From: an uncultured Clostridia bacterium | GTDB lineage: Bacteria > Bacillota > Clostridia > Oscillospirales > Acutalibacteraceae | Reading direction: 5' to 3' | DNA: 8,624 nt | NCBI GenBank assembly: GCA_937884975.1 | Contig: CAKZZS010000030.1 | Span: 1-8,624 of the forward strand | Shown: positions 5,311 through 8,624 of the stretch, piece by piece | How positions within the stretch are numbered: position 1 is the stretch's first letter | How the letters are laid out: every line of letters starts with the position of its first letter | Notes under the pieces: model-generated | Databases searched by the model: none | The model's input: only the letters and a program-made list of their open reading frames with translations | Told to the model about the DNA's origin: nothing | Translations under genes and position numbers: made by a program

Positions 5311-8300
5311 ATGAGCAATTACAACATAGTAATGTCAACAAGTGAAGCAACCGTTGTTGCCGAATACGAATCAAGTATTCAAAGAAGCGACGCTTATCAA
5401 AGCGAAGCGGCGCTTGAAAAAGCGTTTATCAAGCTACTGACCGAGCAGGGATATGAGTATGCCAAGCATATTACAGATTCGGTTATGATGATTGATAATC
5501 TGCGCAGACAGCTTGAAAAGCTTAATAATTACACCTTTACCGACAAGGAATGGAAACGATTTTTTGATAATAATATCGCTAATTCTAATGAGGGTATTGC
5601 TGAAAAGTCGCAGAAAATTCAGGAGGACTATGTTCAGGTTCTCAAGCGTGATGACGGAACCTCAAAGAACATCAAACTGATTGATAAAGAAAATATACAT
5701 AACAACTCTTTACAGGTTATCAATCAGTTTGTTGAAAACAGCGGCGTTCACGATAATCGCTACGACGTTACCGTTCTTGTTAATGGCTTACCTTTGGTGC
5801 ATATTGAATTAAAGCGCAGAGGTGTTGCACTTAAAGAAGCGTTTAATCAGATTAACCGTTATCAGCGTGAAAGCTTTTGGGCAGGCAGCGGGCTTTACGA
5901 GTATATTCAGGTATTTGTTATTTCAAACGGTACTAACACAAAATATTATTCCAATACCACCCGTGACAGCCACATAAAAGAAATGACTGCTGCCCGTAAC
6001 AAAACGAAAAAGACAAGCAACAGCTTTGAATTTACTTCGTTTTGGGCAGACGCTAATAACAAAGTAATTAATGATCTCATTGACTTTACAAAGACCTTTT
6101 TTGCAAAGCATACGATATTAAATATTCTTACTCGTTACTGTATCTTTACCTCAGAAAAGATGCTTTTAGTAATGCGCCCGTATCAGATTGTAGCAACGGA
6201 ACGCATTATTAACCGTATCGTTATTTCTACCAATTATAAGAAAACGGGGACTCTTGATGCCGGCGGTTACATCTGGCATACGACAGGTTCGGGCAAAACA
6301 CTTACCTCTTTTAAGACTGCACTACTTGCTTCTAAAATGGATTTCATTGACAAGGTGCTGTTTGTCGTTGACCGTAAAGACCTTGACTATCAGACGATTA
6401 AGGAATATGACCGTTTTGAAAAGGGCGCCGCTAACGGGAATCGCAATACCGCCATTTTACAAAGGCAATTAGAGGATAAGGATGAAAAAGGCAGACCTCA
6501 TTCCTATAATATTATTGTTACAACAATTCAAAAGTTAGATGTATTTATCAGCAAGAACAAAGTACATGATATTTACAATAAGCACGTAGTATTGATTTTT
6601 GACGAGTGCCACCGTTCGCAGTTTGGCGAGATGCACAAAAATATCGTTAAGCGATTTAATAATTATCATATTTTCGGATTTACAGGCACACCTATTTTTG
6701 CCGCAAATGCTTCAGGCAACGGTGCCGTTGATTTGAAAACTACAGAGCAGGCATTCGGCGAAAAACTTCATACTTATACTATTGTTGACGCTATTAATGA
6801 TAAAAATGTTCTTCCGTTTAGAATCGATTTTATAAATACTATCAAATCCAAAGATGGCTCGAAAGACAGACAGGTTGCTGCTATTGATACCGAAGAAGCT
6901 TTGCAATCTCCCAAGCGTATAGAAGCAATTGTCGGCTATATTCTTGAACACTTTGACCAAAAAACAAGGCGTAATCAGTATTATGAAAGCAAAGGAAAGC
7001 GGCTGAACGGTTTTAATTCAATGTTTGCCGTTAGTTCTATTCCCGTTGCCAAAAAGTATTATTATGAATTCAAAAAGCAATTATCAGCTACACACAGAGA
7101 TTTAACCGTTGCCACTATTTTTTCCTTTGCCGCTAACGAAGAAGAAAATGCGGACGGTATACTTGCTGATGAAAGCTTTGATACCGAAAGACTTGATGTA
7201 ACCTCAAGAGAATTTCTTGACAGTGCTATTGATGATTACAACAAGAAATTCAAAACGAATTTTGATACCTCAAGCAAAGGCTTTCAGGATTATTATAAGG
7301 ACTTATCCCAGAAGGTTAAGGACAGAGAGGTTGACCTTTTGATTGTTGTTAATATGTTCCTTACGGGCTTTGACGCAACAACTCTCAATACGCTCTGGGT
7401 GGATAAAAACCTGAAGCAGCACGGCTTGATTCAGGCGTTTTCAAGAACAAACCGTATTCTGAACTCCGTAAAAACATACGGTAATATCGTTTGCTTTAGA
7501 AATTTAGAGCAGGAAACGAACGACGCAATTTCTCTTTTTGGAGACAAAAATGCAAGCGGTATTGTCCTTCTGAAATCTTATGATGATTACTACTTCGGTT
7601 ATACTGATGATAAAGGAAGAAAGGTTAAGGGCTACGAGGAACGCATTGCCGAGTTAATCCAAAAGTATCCGCTTGGACAGGAAATAGTAGGCGAAAAAGC
7701 AAAGAAAGATTTTGTTGTCCTATTTGGAAATATCCTTCGCTTACGTAACATTCTTTCCTCTTTTGACCGTTTTGAAGGTGAAGAAATCTTACTTACAAGC
7801 GACCTCCAGAATTACACAAGTCTCTATCTTGACATTCGTGAGGAGTTTAAACCTGACGGAGAAAAGGAAAGCATAGTAGAAGATGTTGTCTTTGAAATGG
7901 AGCTTGTTAAGCAGCTTGAGGTTAATATCGACTACATTCTTATGCTCGTTGCGAAATATCATAAGAGTAATTGTACGGATAAAGAAATTGTCGGTGCGAT
8001 TGATAAAGCAATTAAGTCAAGCTTAGAACTTCGCTCTAAAAAGGAATTGATAGATGCATTTATAGCTCGTTTAAATACCGTTAATGATGTTCAGGAGGAC
8101 TGGAAAAAATTCGTCTATGAGCAAAAAGAAAAGGATATTACACAGATAATTAACGAGCAAAAACTAAAGTCTGCTGAAACAAGAAAGTTCATAAATAACT
8201 CTTTCCGTGACGGTGTTTTGAAAACAACCGGAACAGATATAGATAAAATCCTTCCGCCAGTATCAAGATTTTCAAAGGATAATAACAGAACTGCAATCAA

Positions 8301-8436
8301 AGAAAAGGTTATATCTATCCTTCAAAAATTCTTTGAAAAGTACTTCGGTTTAATCTCTCCTGAACACGATAGCGACTCCATGGACATTTCAAATGATGAA
8401 GAAGTCGGTGCGTATACCGTAACTGAAATTAAATAA
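5311..8436 (+). CDS. hsdR: Type I RM restriction and translocase subunit HsdR
   Basis: HsdR binds the HsdM/HsdS methylase, pumps unmethylated DNA using ATP and cuts it away from the site. At 1041 residues it is close to EcoR124I HsdR. The N-terminal PD-(D/E)xK nuclease is intact: D152, then E166-x-K168 in HIELKRRG, and QxxxY at Q180-Y184. These sit one position from the EcoR124I residues as I recall them (D151, E165, K167). The superfamily 2 helicase motor follows: Walker A TTGSGKT (324-330), DECH (431-434), TGTP (458-461), TGFD (685-688) and QAFSRTNR (708-715). The last 250 or so residues are helical and charged, as in the HsdM-contacting region. All key residues are present, so it should be active. 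It is the last gene of the operon, 52 bases after rhuM, with a terminator just beyond. Being separated from hsdM and hsdS by accessory genes could delay or reduce its expression relative to the methylase. Confidence 0.97.
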   Translation: MSNYNIVMSTSEATVVAEYESSIQRSDAYQSEAALEKAFIKLLTEQGYEYAKHITDSVMMIDNLRRQLEKLNNYTFTDKEWKRFFDNNIANSNEGIAEKSQKIQEDYVQVLKRDDGTSKNIKLIDKENIHNNSLQVINQFVENSGVHDNRYDVTVLVNGLPLVHIELKRRGVALKEAFNQINRYQRESFWAGSGLYEYIQVFVISNGTNTKYYSNTTRDSHIKEMTAARNKTKKTSNSFEFTSFWADANNKVINDLIDFTKTFFAKHTILNILTRYCIFTSEKMLLVMRPYQIVATERIINRIVISTNYKKTGTLDAGGYIWHTTGSGKTLTSFKTALLASKMDFIDKVLFVVDRKDLDYQTIKEYDRFEKGAANGNRNTAILQRQLEDKDEKGRPHSYNIIVTTIQKLDVFISKNKVHDIYNKHVVLIFDECHRSQFGEMHKNIVKRFNNYHIFGFTGTPIFAANASGNGAVDLKTTEQAFGEKLHTYTIVDAINDKNVLPFRIDFINTIKSKDGSKDRQVAAIDTEEALQSPKRIEAIVGYILEHFDQKTRRNQYYESKGKRLNGFNSMFAVSSIPVAKKYYYEFKKQLSATHRDLTVATIFSFAANEEENADGILADESFDTERLDVTSREFLDSAIDDYNKKFKTNFDTSSKGFQDYYKDLSQKVKDREVDLLIVVNMFLTGFDATTLNTLWVDKNLKQHGLIQAFSRTNRILNSVKTYGNIVCFRNLEQETNDAISLFGDKNASGIVLLKSYDDYYFGYTDDKGRKVKGYEERIAELIQKYPLGQEIVGEKAKKDFVVLFGNILRLRNILSSFDRFEGEEILLTSDLQNYTSLYLDIREEFKPDGEKESIVEDVVFEMELVKQLEVNIDYILMLVAKYHKSNCTDKEIVGAIDKAIKSSLELRSKKELIDAFIARLNTVNDVQEDWKKFVYEQKEKDITQIINEQKLKSAETRKFINNSFRDGVLKTTGTDIDKILPPVSRFSKDNNRTAIKEKVISILQKFFEKYFGLISPEHDSDSMDISNDEEVGAYTVTEIK

Positions 8437-8445
8437 CTCTTTGTT

Positions 8446-8475
8446 GGTGCCCTTGTAAGAGGGCACTAATTTTAT
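8446..8475 (+). terminator. Intrinsic terminator after hsdR
   Basis: GTGCCCT (8447-8453) and AGGGCAC (8460-8466) form a 7-bp stem with a six-base loop, extendable by G-T pairs, followed by TAATTTTA. It lies ten bases after the hsdR stop and closes the operon. Confidence 0.75.
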
Positions 8476-8498
8476 GCAAACTTTCGTTCCAATAATTA

Positions 8499-8527
8499 TT
8501 GACAAACGAACATTTGTTTGATATAAT
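8499..8527 (+). promoter_or_regulatory. Consensus sigma-70/A promoter for the next gene
   Basis: TTGACA (8499-8504), a 17-base spacer and TATAAT (8522-8527) match the housekeeping consensus exactly. Such a strong promoter normally needs a repressor, which fits the LexA-type box in its spacer. The gene it drives lies beyond the window. Confidence 0.88.
8507..8520 (+). promoter_or_regulatory. LexA (SOS) box in the promoter spacer
   Basis: CGAAC-ATTT-GTTTG differs at one base from the Bacillus/Clostridium LexA consensus CGAAC-N4-GTTCG. It fills the space between -35 and -10, where bound LexA would block RNA polymerase. The downstream gene is thus probably induced by DNA damage. Confidence 0.72.
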
Positions 8528-8624
8528 GACTTTACAAATTAAATATGTGTTTATGAGTGAATGGTAAATGCGAGTAGAATAATTAGAGAGTAAAGAGTCG
8601 TTTGAATGGTGAAGTAAACACAGA
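8528..8624 (+). other. Probable 5' leader of the next gene; no reading frame visible
   Basis: Every ATG downstream of the promoter in this stretch meets a stop within about ten codons, apart from any frame running past the window edge. The sequence is purine-rich with no clear ribosome site, and probably represents an untranslated leader. Confidence 0.4.

Noticed and set aside
4695..5318. Minus-strand frame of 207 codons
   Set aside because: It is antisense to the well-supported rhuM-like gene and shows no recognisable domain or ribosome site.

Overview
The window is AT-rich overall, and nearly all of it is one type I restriction-modification (RM) operon on the + strand. The order is hsdM, hsdS, an out-of-frame extra hsdS half, a small four-helix-bundle gene, a rhuM-like gene, then hsdR. 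GGAGG-type ribosome sites and a Bacillus/Clostridium-style LexA box at the right end suggest a low-GC Gram-positive bacterium, perhaps a clostridial gut anaerobe. This assignment is inference. The RM system looks like the IC (EcoR124I) subfamily: HsdM is 520 aa, HsdR about 1041 aa, and HsdS carries a TAEL repeat at its centre.

Layout. Bases 1-353 hold the terminator of an upstream gene, an AT-rich gap, and a good extended -10 promoter whose -35 lies in a 13-base palindrome. hsdM (354-1916) is followed by a repeat-filled 126-base gap. hsdS (2043-3317) is a complete two-domain specificity subunit with three TAEL units between its target-recognition domains (TRDs). It ends just after an (AG)9 tract. 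A third TRD plus conserved arm (to 3826) lies in another reading frame. Losing one AG unit would join it to hsdS as a 593-residue, three-TRD protein. Then come a heptanucleotide array, the four-helix-bundle gene (3891-4256), an inverted degenerate heptad array, the rhuM-like gene (4287-5258) and hsdR (5311-8436). hsdR is followed by a hairpin terminator and a near-consensus promoter with a LexA box in its spacer, for a gene that begins beyond the window.

How it works together. HsdM and HsdS should form the methyltransferase, and HsdR adds the ATP-driven translocase and nuclease. Specificity looks built to vary in three ways: TAEL slippage (spacing of the bipartite site), AG slippage (adding a third TRD), and recombination between the similar conserved arms (TRD exchange).

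The most unusual structure is a pair of related repeat elements at two intergenic junctions. Each has TAAGGCA-type heptads on the left and inverted TATGCCT-type heptads on the right. The first (about 1914-2033) is empty; the second (about 3817-4292) contains the four-helix-bundle gene. Both begin at the stop codon of the gene before and end at or close to the start codon of the gene after. They look like full and empty copies of one intervening-sequence-like element inserted in the hsd operon.
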